Counted from the stretch's first letter, positions 1-12,024 are shown. The stretch: DNA of 64,000 nucleotides from Cryptomeria japonica (GCF_030272615.1 NC_081405.1:469390008-469454007), one strand, 5' to 3'. The notes: generated by a model not told the origin, from the letters alone. A program made the numbers and translations.

Positions 1-44
1 GGATGAGAGCTTCGATGTGCAAAGGTTTGTTATGGTCTTCATTA
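1..44 (-). pseudogene. Second copy of the R1 protease entry motif
   Basis: On the minus strand, just past the stop ending the protease frame and one base out of frame, the reading is NEDHNKPLHIEALI. It nearly repeats DEDHNKPLHIKALI at about 698-739 of the same element. The DNA is also alike, 37 of 41 bases by eye. The copy is cut by the window edge. Confidence 0.7.
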
Positions 45-1043
45 TCAAGTGGGCCCCATTGCTGGAAGGTGGTGTTTTGGCATTGCATGACTAGTTTTGG
101 GTCCTTTTTTTATCTCTTTTGGTTTGCCAAATGACTTAGGAGAGAGAGGCAGGTTGTCTATTAATAAGACGTCCTCCAATTTGTATTCTCCACAGCTATT
201 GTCCAAGATCTTGATTTGATTATCTGGTTGGGATGATGTGGAGGCAACATTTGATGTGTCAGATGGAGGTGTTGGCAAGGGTCTATTTAGTGGGCAATGA
301 TATGAATGCTTCCCCTCTAATAGTTTACAATATTGAAAAGGTTGGGGATCACCTTTGACAGTGATCACTCTTCCATTATAGGGGAATTTGATGCATTGGT
401 GATAGGTGGAGGGTACGTCCTGCAAGGAATGAATCCATGGCCTCCCAACGAGAATGTTGTAGGGGAGATCAAGATCTAGTATTTGGAAAGGGGTTTCAAT
501 TGTAATGGGGCCCACTTGAAGAGGTAAGGTGACCACGCCCTTTGAAATTCTTTCTGCATCATCATATGCCTTTATTGTTATCCTTCCTGATGTGTCTATC
601 AGATCTTCAGAAAGTCCCAATTATTTTATTAATTTGTATGTGCATAGATTAAGCCCAGATCCATCATCTATTAGGATACGTTTCACCTTGTGCTTGTGGA
701 TAAGAGCTTTGATGTGTAAAGGTTTGTTATGGTCTTCATCTGTGGGAGCATCTTTGGAGTTAAATACAATGTGCTGCTGGGCAGCAAGGTTTCCAATGAG
801 GGCTTGGAATTGGGTGGTGTTGATGTTATCTGGAATGCGTGATTGGAGAAGGGCTTGTTCCAAAATTTCTTTATGGACCGAGGAGGTCTTGAGAAGTTCC
901 AAAATGGAGGTCTACGCGGGTGTCTTCCCAAGTTGATCAAGGAGGTCATATCAGCGGGTGGAAGACATGGGTGGCAAGTTTGATGGGGGAGGAACTCCTT
1001 GGATGGTGACTCTTCCTCGGCATGTAGTTGCATTGCAGTCATT
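45..1043 (-). pseudogene. pol: R1 retropepsin (protease) domain
   Basis: This continues gag in the same frame, with stops near 957 (TGA), 915 (TAG) and 621 (TAA). The start of the fold is visible as DEDHNKPLHI, then RILIDDGSGLNLC at about 657-668. D-D-G-S replaces the D-T/S-G-A/S of ordinary retropepsins; plant Tat/Ogre proteases commonly carry D-N/G-G-S. The flap and second half follow (LPYNILVGRPWIH, then FPYNGRVITVKGD). The frame closes with a TGA at 45. Intact, it would cut the Gag-Pol precursor. Confidence 0.8.
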
Positions 1044-3221
1044 CTAGAAATGGGAGGTGGAAGGCATGGCACCTTGAATGACTATCCTAGTAGGATTTGG
1101 TCTGCTTTGGGAAGAAGGAGAATTGACTACTTGGATGGTTATGACATTGACATTATTGTCTACAGGCTCAATGCAACCTACTAAAAAATCAAAACCGGTT
1201 AAATGATTAGCATAGTCATAACCCATTGCGTTAGATGATGAACCTTTTCCTTTATCATGCTTTGAGAAGGGTTCCTGGTACATTTTGAGTTTGTCATTGT
1301 TATTACCAAGTTTTGTATTTGCTATCTCAATCTCACCTCTATCAATGAGATCTTGTATGTAGATCTTCAGTTTCATACACTTTCGTGTATCATGTCCCTT
1401 GATACGATGGTATTCACAATACTCATTTTCTTTATACCATCTTGGTTTAGGTTGATTGGGGTCAAACGGGAAAGTGATTGGAAAAACCACTATACCTGCT
1501 TGGACAAGTTTTTGAAACACCACTTCAATAGGCTCAACCAGAGGAGTGAAATCTCTTGGAGTCTTGTTATTTGATCGAGGTGGTCATCCCTGGATTGAGA
1601 CATTGTTGTGAGGTTTTTGGGATTGATTTTGGTTGTTGAATTGATGATTGTTGGTGGTGGATTTTGGGGGAGTGGCCACGATTTGGACCTGCTTTGCAAC
1701 AGTTATACCATCATTGACCACATTTTTGTTTTTGGACCAGAATTTTGGCTTGTCATTATAATAAGAGGAAGAACTTTGTGTCGACTTCTGGTAATGTTTC
1801 AAGGTTCCTTCCTCCAATAAGACACGTTCGAGGGTGAGGCCCTTATCTGTCAATTTTTGGAAGGATTTGATACATTGAGATATTAAAGGTCTTGAAAGTT
1901 TAGGCACCAAGTTCTTTTGGAATACCTCAATTTGATGTTTTTCTGGCATGTCCCACTAGAATTTCTTGATAAGATGTCGCCATCTTTGTAGGAAATTGGT
2001 GAAGGTTTCTCCAGGCCTTTGTTTTGTATTACATAAGTCCATCATAGAAACATCATTACCCATGTTGTATGCATAGTGGGTCACAAATTTTTCTACCAAC
2101 TCTAGAAAAGAGACAATGGAACCTTGTGGTAAAGATGAGAACCATGCCAAGGCATCTCCCGTGAGACTCTTGGGAAAGAGTCTGCGAAGATAAAGGTCAC
2201 TATAGGAGACTTCGTGGCATAAGATGTGGAATTCTCGAACATGATTGCGGGGGTCTCCTTTGCCTTCATATTTGGTGAATTTAGGGATCTCAAATCCTGG
2301 GGGATATGGTGCAACTGATATAGATGGGTTGTAAGGACAAGGGAAAAAATCTTTGAATGAGTAAGTTTTCCTTTTATTAGTCCTTTGTTTCATGTCCTTG
2401 ATGATATTCTTCATGTCTTGAATTTCCTTGATGAGGTCTTGTTGTGGACTTTGATATTGATGAATTGTATTTGCCCCAAGAATTGGATGAACCAAAGAAG
2501 GTGGACCACCACCAATATATTGATATGATGAGGAGGTGGGAACATGGGATGTGATGACCAATGTCGCTGGGGTTTGAGGGACAGTTGGTTGCGGTCCGCT
2601 AACTGTTGTGACGGGATTGAATACGGCCCGGATAAAATTTGCAACATTGTTGGGAGGAAGGGAAGTTTGTGGAATAGAAATTTGTGGTTGAATAGAAGGA
2701 GGTGGTATAGAAGTTTGTTGGAGAATGGATGAGATCAGATTTGATAGTGGTATGGATGGTAAGGAGGAAGAAGGTGGGATGGAGACCACGGTGGGAGGTA
2801 CCGTGGGTGGTATTGGTTGAGCCTGGATGATTGATGGGGCTGCAATTGATTGAGTTTGAATAGTAGGTGCAACACTTTGTGTGGGAGCGAGGTCTCCTTG
2901 TGGTTGTTGGGTGAGAGCGGTTCTATTAAATTCAGGTGGAAGTTGAGCTCCATGTTCAAGGAGAGTTTTTAGAAGTGCAGTAGGATTGTGTTTAATAAAC
3001 TTTTCCATCATGTCTTGGTTATAAGAATCCGCTAGGAAAGTTTGCACTTCCGGACAAAGTTCATCTTGGTTAACCATGTCAAGATTTTGACTTTGATCTT
3101 GATCGCTAGGTTGCCCACTTTGTGTATGATCTTGTGTGGGATCTTCATATCGGACACCAATGTCTGGCATGCCATATTGTTGTTCAGCCATCTTTTTCTT
3201 TTGGGATCGAGTTGCGACCAT
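1044..3221 (-). pseudogene. gag: R1 gag polyprotein, one frame broken by stops
   Basis: The frame opens with ATG at 3221 and stays the same through 1044, interrupted only by stops at about 1956 (TAG) and 1584 (TGA). The first 300 residues are Gln/Pro/Ser-rich and low in complexity. Residues about 305-420 look like the retrotrans_gag capsid domain (FPKSLTGDALAWFSSLPQGS, then FxQRWRHLIKKF). After the 1584 stop comes a knuckle YCEYHRIKGHDTRKC (about 1377-1418), with the CX2HX4HX4C spacing typical of plant gypsy Gag. The absence of frameshifts over about 2.2 kb suggests decay mainly by base substitution. Function when intact: capsid protein that packages element RNA. Confidence 0.85.
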
Positions 3222-4283
3222 ACACGATATTTGTGATGAAAAGACATAGGAAAAATGTGATGAAAGGACTTAGGAAATTTGAGGATGATTGATGGAGGAG
3301 GTATAGTAGTGATGGTTTAGAAGAAATTTGATGACTAGGTTGTCTTTGGTATGAACATGAAGGATCGATTCGAATGGCAAGTTGTATGAAGGGATACGAC
3401 CACCCTGATTTGGACGATAGTTGGTGTTTCAAAGAACAAACTTGAATGTTGATGGAGATGACAAACTCTTAGCTTCTCTCTTAGGCTTATGAAAAATGGG
3501 ATGGACAATGTTTTGATGCAATTTTGGCCTTTATGTGGGTAATGACTTGGACAATTGTTTGTGTCTTGACAAATATTTTTGCAAAGTGTTTGGGGATAGT
3601 GATGTGTTTTTAGTCTACTCTTGGCAAGTATCTATCAAACAAAGCAAACACAGTGATCAAATGCATATTATATCAAAGACACTCATGCTCATATACAACA
3701 TTCTTAAGGCTGGCAAGGACAATAGTCATTGAATCCCAATTGGTTTCCCATCTACACTTACCCAGAGCGGACACTTAGATGCTTGACCCCACTGGCTCCC
3801 CTCCACGACACTCACTTCTCGGGGCAGCCAAGCATCAATTCCCATGAAAACTCTTCATGGTGAACTTTGTGTCTCTACTAAGGGCTATAAGAATATGGGC
3901 CACTTCAGAGGTCTGACCTTCTGCACCAATGACTAGAAGGTTTTTGGCCACTATGAACAAGGTGTTTAGTAAGTCTTCCCGTTAGGAGCTACCCTTCGAA
4001 GTTGCGCAAGCGCAATTGAGGCCTATAGCCCAACGAAGCACCAAGAACTTAGTAGTAACACAAGCATGATTGAGATCTCTAGGATCCTACTAAGCACCCA
4101 ATGTGAGAGTGAACTCTCATATAGCCCCAACCATTAACCCTTTCGTAGTCAATGGCCTATTTATTATAGTGAGTTGGGAACCCCAGATTCAGTTGTACTC
4201 ACTTGGGTCGTTCCCCTCTTACCTTCTCAAAGAGCAAGCTGGGAGGGCAGGCCCGCTAGAGGTAAACGCACAATCAAACAAGA

Positions 4284-5500
4284 AAATGTTGGAGGGTCTA
4301 GATTTTTGATCATCTAGTAAGACGTGAGCATACTTTCCTACCTTTACGTTTTTCTTAAAGACACATAAGACAATGGTTCATTCCATTTTAATTAATATCT
4401 AGGTGCCTAATTTAAATAAATGCACAATATTTGGTTGAATCAGCTAGGCAACCTGCAAAACCACTTGATTAGTAGTTTGAAAAATGGAGTCTTTAAAAAG
4501 CGTCCTACAAAACAACTTGATTAGTAGTTTGGAAAAATAGAGTCTTCAACAAGCGTCCTGCAAAAAACAACAAAATGACAAAAATATTAAATTTTTTAAT
4601 TTTTTGGGAATGAATAGAAAAACATGAATAAAAACTTTTTTTATTAATGACAAATGTAGATTTGAAGAAAGCTTTGATGTGTAAATGGGGTTTGACTAGG
4701 TTTTTGCCACTTTCCAAGAGATAGGCAAGCAAAAAATGGGGATTTTGGAGGAGAGATGAAGGAATGGGAAAATTTGTCAAAAAGGGGCAAAGAAGCAAAA
4801 GTTGGAGATGGATAATATGAGAAAAATTTGGAGGTGATTGGATAAAAGGGGAAGGATTTATGACAAACCCTAAAAATAGAGAAAAATGGGATTTTGGGCT
4901 TCAAAAAGTGGATTTTTGGGATAAGGCCTCCAAGGAAGGAAATGTGGAAAATGGCAATGCGGAGAATCTGGTGAAGTTTGGAGAAAAATGGAGTCGAGAT
5001 AAAGAAGATATGGCAAAAAAATAGATTTTTTTTTTTTCAACCTTAGATTTAACAGAGCAGACAAAAACCCTAGATTTAACATAGTAGAAACCTTAAATTT
5101 AACAGAATAAAAAAAAAGTCAAAGGTCCAGATTTTTGATTGTCTAGATAGATAAGAGCATAATTTCCTACTTTCACACTTTCCTGTAGTCAGACAGATTA
5201 TATTTAAATAGAGCAGATAATAAGAAATGAAAAAAAAATAAAAAAATGCAGACTACAGTTAGCACCTAAAAATTTCAGACAAATTAACAGAGCAGATAGT
5301 AGCACTAAACATATAGAAAAGTGTCAAAGGTCCAGATTTCTGATTGTCTAGATAGACAAGAGCATACTTTCTTATTTTCACACTTTCCTGCAGTCAGAGC
5401 ATACAATCGCACTAAACAGAATAGAAAAATGAAAGGTCTAGATTTCTAATTGTCTATATAGACAAGAGCATACTCTTCTACTTTCACATAGATTATAATT
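4284..5500 (-). repeat. Four dispersed copies of a 70-80 bp unit in R1 leader
   Basis: Copies near 4284-4350, 5118-5190, 5319-5400 and 5426-5495 share AAAGGTCCAGATTT, then TTGTCTAGATAGACAAGAG, then CATACTTTCCTACTTTC with small changes. TTGTCTAGATAGACAA is itself close to an inverted repeat. All copies have the same orientation. The older spread-out copy at 4284 is the most diverged. Confidence 0.75.
4452..4566 (-). repeat. 52-bp tandem repeat in R1 leader
   Basis: Two adjacent copies of a 52-53 bp unit (4452-4503 and 4504-4556) differ by a few substitutions and one indel, and a third copy starts at 4557 and fades out. Each copy contains CTTGATTAGTAGTTTG. Confidence 0.8.
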
Positions 5501-5761
5501 AAACAGAGCAAATAACAGATCGGATAACAAGAATTCAAATTCCCATAAAACGCTTTCGCTAATCGCAGAGCTATTGTGATGAAACTGAAACAGAAACAAA
5601 AACGCAACAGAAATAGAAAAGAAGCTGTTGCGCAGAAATACAAAGCAACTATTTTGGAACCTGCAAAATTTAAATTTTTTTTTTTTTTTTTCTGCAGCCG
5701 CGCTATTTCGGAACCTCCGTCTCACAACTCACAAAAACCTAAAAAAAAACATTAGTTCTTA

Positions 5762-5779
5762 GGGACGTGGGTCCCACCA
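5762..5779 (-). other. R1 candidate primer-binding site
   Basis: On the minus strand TGGTGGGACCCACGTCCC lies four bases inside the proposed LTR end. It begins with TGG, as tRNA-primed sites do. I could not match it to a particular tRNA, and it also forms a small GGGAC/GTCCC hairpin, so the call is tentative. Confidence 0.3.
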
Positions 5780-5783
5780 GGCA

Positions 5784-6856
5784 TGCCAAAATGAAGAGGG
5801 GAAAATAGATTTAAAGGTCAAATGATCAAAACATAATGAAATGAACATGCAGAATGCTAAAATATCATTAAAAGACCATTTCACCTTGCTATTTTACCTT
5901 CTCCTTTGGATTGAGCTTGATGAAGTGAAGGCGCCCCTTGATAATGCTCCACTTGATGTGCTCCTTTGATTGCTGGATGTAGATGGCTCTCCAATGTTGT
6001 GCACAAATGGAATGGATTTGAAAAATGATAAGAATGAGATGATCAAGTTGCCAAGATGATTTCTTGGGCTCGAAAGGGCAGCATAAACTTACTGGATTTC
6101 AAGATGTTCAGAATGAAGGGATGGAGCCCTATTTTATAGGAAGAGGAGAGGAAAATGGATAGCTAGGATGAATTTGAGATGAAGGGCTAAGATTTACTTG
6201 TGAGCTCACACAAGGTCCAAGAGAGGGTGTGGAGACCAAGAAATATGCCTTAAAGACATTTCGTATCTCGACACTCCACAAGATGCATTGGAGGAATTAA
6301 AAATTCTCCAAAAAAGGATATCATGGGGATTGGAGGAATAAAAAGGAATTAAAAATTCCTTGGGAGAGGGGATGCCTAGAGGAATTTGTGATTTTGAAAA
6401 TCTTACATTCACCTAGGAAAAGAGCATTTAAAGCTAGTGGTTGGATGAAAAGGACAAAGAGTTGACTTTGTGGCTAATCATGATGATTAACCATTAACAA
6501 CTCATTAAGAGGGGGATTAGAGTAAATGTTAGGTGGGATTAATATTTGTAGGAGAATTTGACTAGGAGAGAGAATGAGTGGAGGGAATAAAAAATTAGAA
6601 GAATAATGTTAAGTGAGTTTAGGGAGTTTATAGAAGAATGAATTAATTAATTAGCTAAGAGGAAGATTTGTGAGGATTTGATTTTTTTAGAAGAATAAAG
6701 AAAGGGATTGATTTATTAAATAAATCAATCATATGCTATAGTGACAATATTAATTACATTTAATTAATATTGAGAGGAATTTGAATTAACATAATTAATT
6801 AATTAACTATGTGAGGAATTAAAAATAATTAAAATAATTATTTTTAAGTGTCTACA
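5784..6856 (-). repeat. R1 5' LTR
   Basis: The outer edge is well supported: on the minus strand the sequence changes at 6856 from a Copia LTR tail to TGTAGACACTT, a classic gypsy LTR start, followed by an AT-rich stretch. The inner edge is less sure. I place it at a CA just before a possible primer site, giving about 1073 bp. The second LTR is outside the window, so the length cannot be checked by alignment. Confidence 0.6.
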
Positions 6857-6934
6857 TTTAGTTTGTTTTCTATCTACTGATTCACCCCCCCTCTCAGTAG
6901 TTGTCTGGATGCTTATTGATTCATCATGTCATCA
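6857..6934 (+). repeat. R2: Copia LTR tail cut by R1
   Basis: The sequence resembles the last 75 bases of the R9 LTR (31855-31930): a T-rich lead-in, the C-loop hairpin, then a TTCATCATGTCATCA end. No primer site follows, so this is a 3' LTR end. R1 begins exactly where the match stops at 6857, which means R1 inserted into it. The rest of R2 is presumably displaced beyond R1. Confidence 0.72.
6874..6900 (+). other. C-loop hairpin in R2 LTR end
   Basis: CTACTGA (6874-6880) pairs with TCAGTAG (6894-6900) around the loop TTCACCCCCCCTC. The outer pair here is C-G; sister LTRs have A-T, G-C or T-A at the same place. Confidence 0.8.
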
Positions 6935-8700
6935 GGATTAATTAATAGGGCTCAACTATTAATTATCTTGATTAGGTGAACCTAACTACCCACCCATCAA
7001 TTCATTATTACATTATCAATTGTTTACTTCATGGTAAACTTCCAATGTGCCCTGGCGATCTAGACTTCATGCATCCTTACAAGGAACCTCATGTAAGCCT
7101 ATCTCTCATGACCCCAATCATCACAAGGAAGCCCACTCTCCCTAACATGTTCCCAAAACAAAATCACAAAAAAGGCTCCAATTCAATATGCAAATTTGAA
7201 AACCATATGCATCATCATGCATCCATAAATCATATAGGAACATGCAATGATTACAATATCAAGTAAAGAAATAATGAGCCTCATAGCAAAATAATGCATC
7301 AAGCACCACAAAAAGGCCATCAAAATCTATCTAGCATATGAAAAGAGTAATAACAACAAGGCACATCAACCTACTGGTTAAAAGCAATAAAACAACCCTT
7401 TCTATCATAACTTCTCAACATGAAAGAGAGCATAAAATCTCAATAATGAAGCACATCAACATATAGAAGCAAAAACCACATAAAGATCATCAAATCTGAT
7501 AAAATGCAATACTAGAAAACATCAATAAACCTCCATAAATGCTCTGGTATGACATCAAATCTAGAAAATCAATACAAACTTAGAAAATCAATCAAAATAC
7601 CAATTTTGGGCAGTTCAACACCTTTTTCATGTAGTACAATGCATATACCCAGTGATACAATGCAAACACTAATTCCAACATCGCATTTACAGAATACAAA
7701 ATCGCATTCACAGAGGAAAACAATGCATACATTAAGAAATGGCACATATATCAATTTTTGAAGCTCATATGCTGACATAAACAACACATTTACTAGGAAA
7801 CAATGCATTTACAAAACTAGATATCACAAATGAAATACTTTGTAGTGAATTTTCCATAAACAAAATCACATATACATAAAAAAATAGGGCATTTATTCAA
7901 ATAACGCATTTTCTCAGAAACAGATACAGAGTCGGGAAATTTACGACTCAAAAATAAAATCGAAAACATAGCAATAAGGCTCGAATAAGGGCTCAATAGA
8001 GACACCCAGAACTAACAAAGAGATTAATACAAACATATAAACAAATGGTGAACTATGGGAAGACTATTTATCAGGAATGTCATTTAGGGCTATGGGGTCA
8101 AAAATTCATGCATAACACCTCATAGCAAGTAATGAAACCAAATAACTTTTACAAAACAATCCTAGACCAGAAGGAAATAAAACACACTCTCTAACAAGAC
8201 AATTTGCTTGCACAATGAGATTTCACCACAGAGGACAATTTATGGAGATGTGTGTTCACAATGAAACCCAAAACTCCAAGGAAAAATAATAAATTTCCCC
8301 AAATGATAAAGTAAAACTATACAACATATAATTTCCCCATAAAATATTCTTCTTAACTATATAAAACTATACAATAAGATTATTCTCCCAAAACACCCGC
8401 ATACAATTTGTAGACATGGTGAATACAGGAAGATGAAAAACCAGAAAACAAAGAGAAGGGAACCAACAACCTACAACCAGAAGTGACAGAAGAAAGTTGT
8501 AGAAGCGCCCAACAAAATCCAGCAAGCTCCCAAAAAATTCCAACAACAGAAAAGGTTTTAAAAGACTGTAACACGACAACAAGCTCAGGCACTCGGATAA
8601 AAAGAAAAACCAAACCAAAACCTGAGCCTCCAAGACAAAACCCTAGCCTCAAATTCAACCAATGAAAATATTCCAAAAGGCAATATATCTTACCTACCCC
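6935..8700. other. No recognisable gene
   Basis: Unique-looking, A-rich sequence. The longest reading frames (under 100 codons) show no known motif, lack coding bias and overlap on both strands. The 8380-8676 frames are Leu/Phe-rich only because the sequence is biased. Confidence 0.6.
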
Positions 8701-9170
8701 ACTTTAGATTATATTTTTATTTCTCATTTTAACTTCAACTAATGAGAATAAACGGTGGGTGAGGGAAATATTAAAGCATATTTATAATTATAAGTGGGAT
8801 GTAAAAAAGAATATAATATAAGGTACTTTATTAACCCCACAATTAATCATTAAACTATACAAATAACTATAGGCTATGATTAAATAAATAAATCAAATGG
8901 GTAATTAAATAAATAAATAAATAACCTCTAATAAATATTATTCAACACTAAAGCCAAAAGACATTAATAAACAATAAATAAATAACTGAACAATAAATAC
9001 TAAATAAGCCATTAATCAACAATAAATAAATAAATATTAAATCTCAAATAATCAAAACACCAATAATCCAATAATTAAATTAAACATTAACAACTATTTA
9101 ATCTCACATCAATTAATTAAATAAATCAATAAACACTTGCATACTCACAAAACCATAACTCATTGACTAA
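8700..9170. repeat. AT-rich block of AAATAAATAA-type simple repeats
   Basis: Imperfect AAAT/AATA arrays recur (about 8885-8930, 8960-9035 and 9110-9130) in a 470-bp stretch with very few G or C bases. No coding potential. Similar blocks are known inside plant gypsy LTRs, but no LTR edge can be identified. Confidence 0.6.
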
Positions 9171-10699
9171 CATGGTGAATCACACTAAGACACTGGCGAC
9201 TCAAGGTAGACATCTTAGACCTAGAGTATGTGAAGGGAACTTGTGTCAACTCTGAACCACATTGCATTGGGATTTAAAGACTCACTCAAACTTGTGGAGC
9301 CAGGTGGAGTTGGTGTCTGGTACCTGCAAATTCCTACAACCATAAAGCAACGATACAACATATGCATATGTATCATAATAGGCAAGTGATAGGGAATCAC
9401 AATGGCACATCTCGCTCGCAATGAGTGATCTGCATCGTCCCTCTCACAAAGACAGTCATACAATAATCAAACACATCGCATAATCAACTCATCATATGTA
9501 ATCATGAAATATGGTTAGTTTAATCATAATAGTATCAAATCCATGATCAATATAAACTATCAATAATCCATCAACATAGTAATGCATATGGGATCCATCA
9601 AGCATATATGATCCATCAAATCACTTGATCAATAATGATAGCGTCATCATCCATATAAACAATCAAAATAACACATGTCCAAATAATGTCTAGCATCATA
9701 ATGAGTAACTGAAACACATGTATAATCAAAATCCAAAACATCACAATTCATCTAAATAGGTCTATCATGCATGAAATAAAAGTCAATTCAAGTCATGTCA
9801 AGTCAAGTCAAGGAGGGACACTAAACTCATATATTGTAAACATCGATTAGTAACGAAATAATATTTTAAGTTATTGCATATGCTATCTCCTGTGCATTTT
9901 TCTGAATTCATGTAAGCTAATATATTAAGGATGTACTGGTTTACCATGATATTTTCTATCATCATGTAAATTTGCTTATGGGTATCCTTCAAGGAAGGAA
10001 TTAAATTATGTTTGTAAGTTATAGTGAATTTATGGAGAGTTTATAGGATTAGCGAGAATGGTAGTGTAATAGATTAATGGAATCATGTTAATGTCAAGAA
10101 TTAACATAATGCAAGTTCCCTAATTTGAATTTTTTTATAGGCATGGGTGTGTTTGTATTTCTTTTTTGTATGACTCTGTTTTGAAAGGTAGGCACTAGAT
10201 TGTGGTTTATACTAGAGATATCGCAGGATCTTATTAATTAATCAAAACCCTTTCTCTCCCTCTTTTCTCTTTCTATAATCAAGGGGTTATGTTTACTATG
10301 CATGCTTAATGTTCCCTTGCATCCTTGAGAACTGCATGTGTCAGTTTCTCAGTCAAATTTAATGGTAAAGGAATTAGGGATATGTGTAAATTACATACAT
10401 AAAGGATCCCTTGCACTATTGAGAAGTATCTACCATATTTTTGAACTATGAAGCCATTAAGTATTGGATATAATTAAATATTTTTATCTTGAATGGTAAT
10501 ACCCTCTTGTGTTAGGTAGAGCTCAAAGTGAATAAGGCTTAGAAAAGGCCTTGTCTCTATTGTATTTTCTTGTCCTTGACCCGTCGATATCTCAAACTAA
10601 TGTTGAAGGTCCTTTCTCTAACAAAAAGCATAGTTAAGTCCTTAGAGTTAAGGGGAGCAAGAAAATCACTAACAAAACCTTCATTTCTTACCTTTTATT
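9171..10699. other. No recognisable gene
   Basis: AT-rich non-coding sequence with many CATAT/ATCAT words and a short AAGTC array near 9785-9815. Reading frames here (up to 80 codons) match nothing I know. Confidence 0.55.
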
Positions 10700-11700
10700 G
10701 ACGTGCCCAAGGTCCTCTATCTTCCATTAGTGACTTCCCTTGCTACCTCCTTTTGCTGAGAGATTCTCTGTGATGGGCAACCTGTCATTGGGTTAGTCCC
10801 AACATCAATATTCACATTTCTTGTCTTGCACCTTTGTGTGATCCAACCATCATCTCTAGGGAGGGGGCAACCACTAGAGGTTGCACCAGGAGATGATAAG
10901 CTCATACAAGGAGTGGGGGGTCCAGCACATGCATCTCAACACTTAGAGGGCTCTTCAAGTGCAAATTATTGGGGGGGTCATAATAGCCTCAATACAATTT
11001 AGGGTTGAGGACATGTCAGAAATCTCCCCATCCTCTAAACAAGACATTCCTTTCAAAGGAGTGCAGGTCAATCTCTCTGAAGAACAGAGCCCTTAGGCCA
11101 CTAAAGAGGTCACTTAAGGAGGTAACCTAGCATCCAAGACTGGCAAGGAGTTGGGGGTCTCATCATCCACCTTAGGAGGGGAGAAGAATTTTATTGATGC
11201 TCTCCCTAAAGGGATAATCCTCGTAGTCAATCTCAAGACACGTCATGATAACGAGTTCCACTCTAACCTCTGGTTCTTTGATCTTGAGGGGATCAGGATA
11301 TGGGGCTTTACAATCTTAGGTAATTTGGCCTACCTCTGGTTCCTTGAGCTTGAGGATCTTAGGGTTCAGGGATTTGCAATCTAAGATAATGTAGCCTACC
11401 TTGTGACATTTTTGGCAGAAGAGAGTGGCATTTTCATAGACCAAAGTGTGGGTCCAGCTTCCCAACTTAGACTTAAGGGTAATTAAATTAGGAAGATTCT
11501 TACTAACCATAGCCTGGACACACAAGCACATATACACCAGTCTCAATTTGGTTCTAGTAATCTCATCCAGAGCCACAAAGTGCCCAAAATTATTTCTAAT
11601 CCATTTGAAGACTAATTTGTTCTAATATTCCAGAGGGAGTTCTGGAAGGCAAACCCAAACAGGAGTAGACTCATGAAGGCACAAAATTGTGTCACATTTC
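10700..11700 (-). pseudogene. R3: LINE ORF1 remnant (DUF4283-like plus zinc knuckle)
   Basis: On the minus strand 11700-11577 reads TPVWVCLPELPLEY, then NNFGHFVALDEITR, the usual core of the plant LINE ORF1 RNA-binding domain. Then come LGSWTHTLVYENATLFC and the knuckle CQKCHKVGYIILDC (about 11376-11417), where the CCHC histidine has become Tyr. Stops fall within the domain (after LPLEY) and after the knuckle. Below 11270 the frame decays into a Pro/Ser/Lys-rich tail with no clear domain. No endonuclease or RT is visible, so only part of ORF1 remains. The intact protein would bind LINE RNA. Confidence 0.7.
11267..11400 (-). repeat. 66-bp tandem duplication inside R3
   Basis: Copies at 11267-11332 and 11333-11400 both start CCTCTGGTTC and contain CTTGAG, TTTGCAATCT/TTTACAATCT and GCCTACC. 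On the minus strand both encode D-C-K then K-I/L-K-E-P-E-V. The stop between them lies at the duplication join. Confidence 0.75.
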
Positions 11701-11991
11701 AGGCCAACTTATCAACACAAGTGAATTTAAGTAATTCTAACTAAAAATTAATTTTAGTCAAACATAAGGTCTATATAGATTCATTATAGCTATCTTATAT
11801 ATTGGCCACAACTTTTCCAATTGAAATTGTCTATTAAATGTATATTTTATACCACTTTGGATCTAATTACCAATTTTTTATATTTTTTTTGAAAAAATTG
11901 ATGTTTCAACAACTCCTACTCTTATAAATAATATATTTTTTTTAAATGTAAAAATTGATAATACAATGATGAACAGTGAGTACCAAACTGA

Positions 11992-12024
11992 TACTGAGAT
12001 GGGGGGGGGGGGGTTGAATCAGTA
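11992..12024 (-). other. C-loop hairpin in R4
   Basis: TACTGA (11992-11997) pairs with TCAGTA (12019-12024). The loop on this strand holds a run of 13 G, the longest homopolymer loop of the family in the window. Confidence 0.75.

Larger units (their letters stand above)
3222..5783 (-). other. R1 untranslated leader between LTR and gag
   Basis: About 2.5 kb without a convincing reading frame lies between the proposed LTR and the gag start. Two homopolymer T runs (about 5025 and 5672) and several internal repeats are visible. The part at 3730-4290 is less AT-rich than the rest. Long non-coding leaders occur in plant Tat-type elements. The short reading frames here show no known domain and I treat them as noise. 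Confidence 0.55.
1..6856 (-). mobile_element. R1: partial Ty3/gypsy LTR retrotransposon, Tat/Ogre-like
   Basis: Read on the minus strand from 6856 downwards this is a 5' LTR, a long untranslated leader, gag and an aspartic protease; the RT, RNase H and integrase would lie before base 1. Gag carries a retrotrans_gag-type domain followed by a CX2HX4HX4C knuckle, and the protease has a D-D-G-S active site, as known for plant Tat/Ogre-type elements. The LTR starts with TGTAGACACTT, also usual in that lineage. It sits inside a Copia LTR tail (R2), so it inserted there. The lineage name is an inference from protein motifs; RT, which would settle it, is not in the window. Confidence 0.82.

Noticed and set aside
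1956..3221. Host proline/glutamine-rich transcription factor
   Set aside because: The Gln/Pro-rich N-terminus is followed by a clear retrotrans_gag domain, a knuckle and a protease in the same frame, so it is gypsy Gag.
4284..5500. CRISPR-like spaced repeats
   Set aside because: Units are 70-80 bp, imperfect and irregularly spaced in a plant retroelement leader; nothing like an array with unique spacers.
8367..8676. Two overlapping minus-strand frames rich in Leu/Phe, membrane-protein-like
   Set aside because: Two frames in the same DNA both look hydrophobic because the strand is T-rich; no start context, homologue or domain.
9221..9463. 80-codon minus-strand frame
   Set aside because: Compositionally ordinary for this AT-rich region, no motif, no neighbour support.
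12001..12013. 13-G run as a G-quadruplex or sequencing artefact
   Set aside because: It is the loop of the family-wide C-loop hairpin; length variation in such runs is expected, though an assembly slip in exact length is possible.
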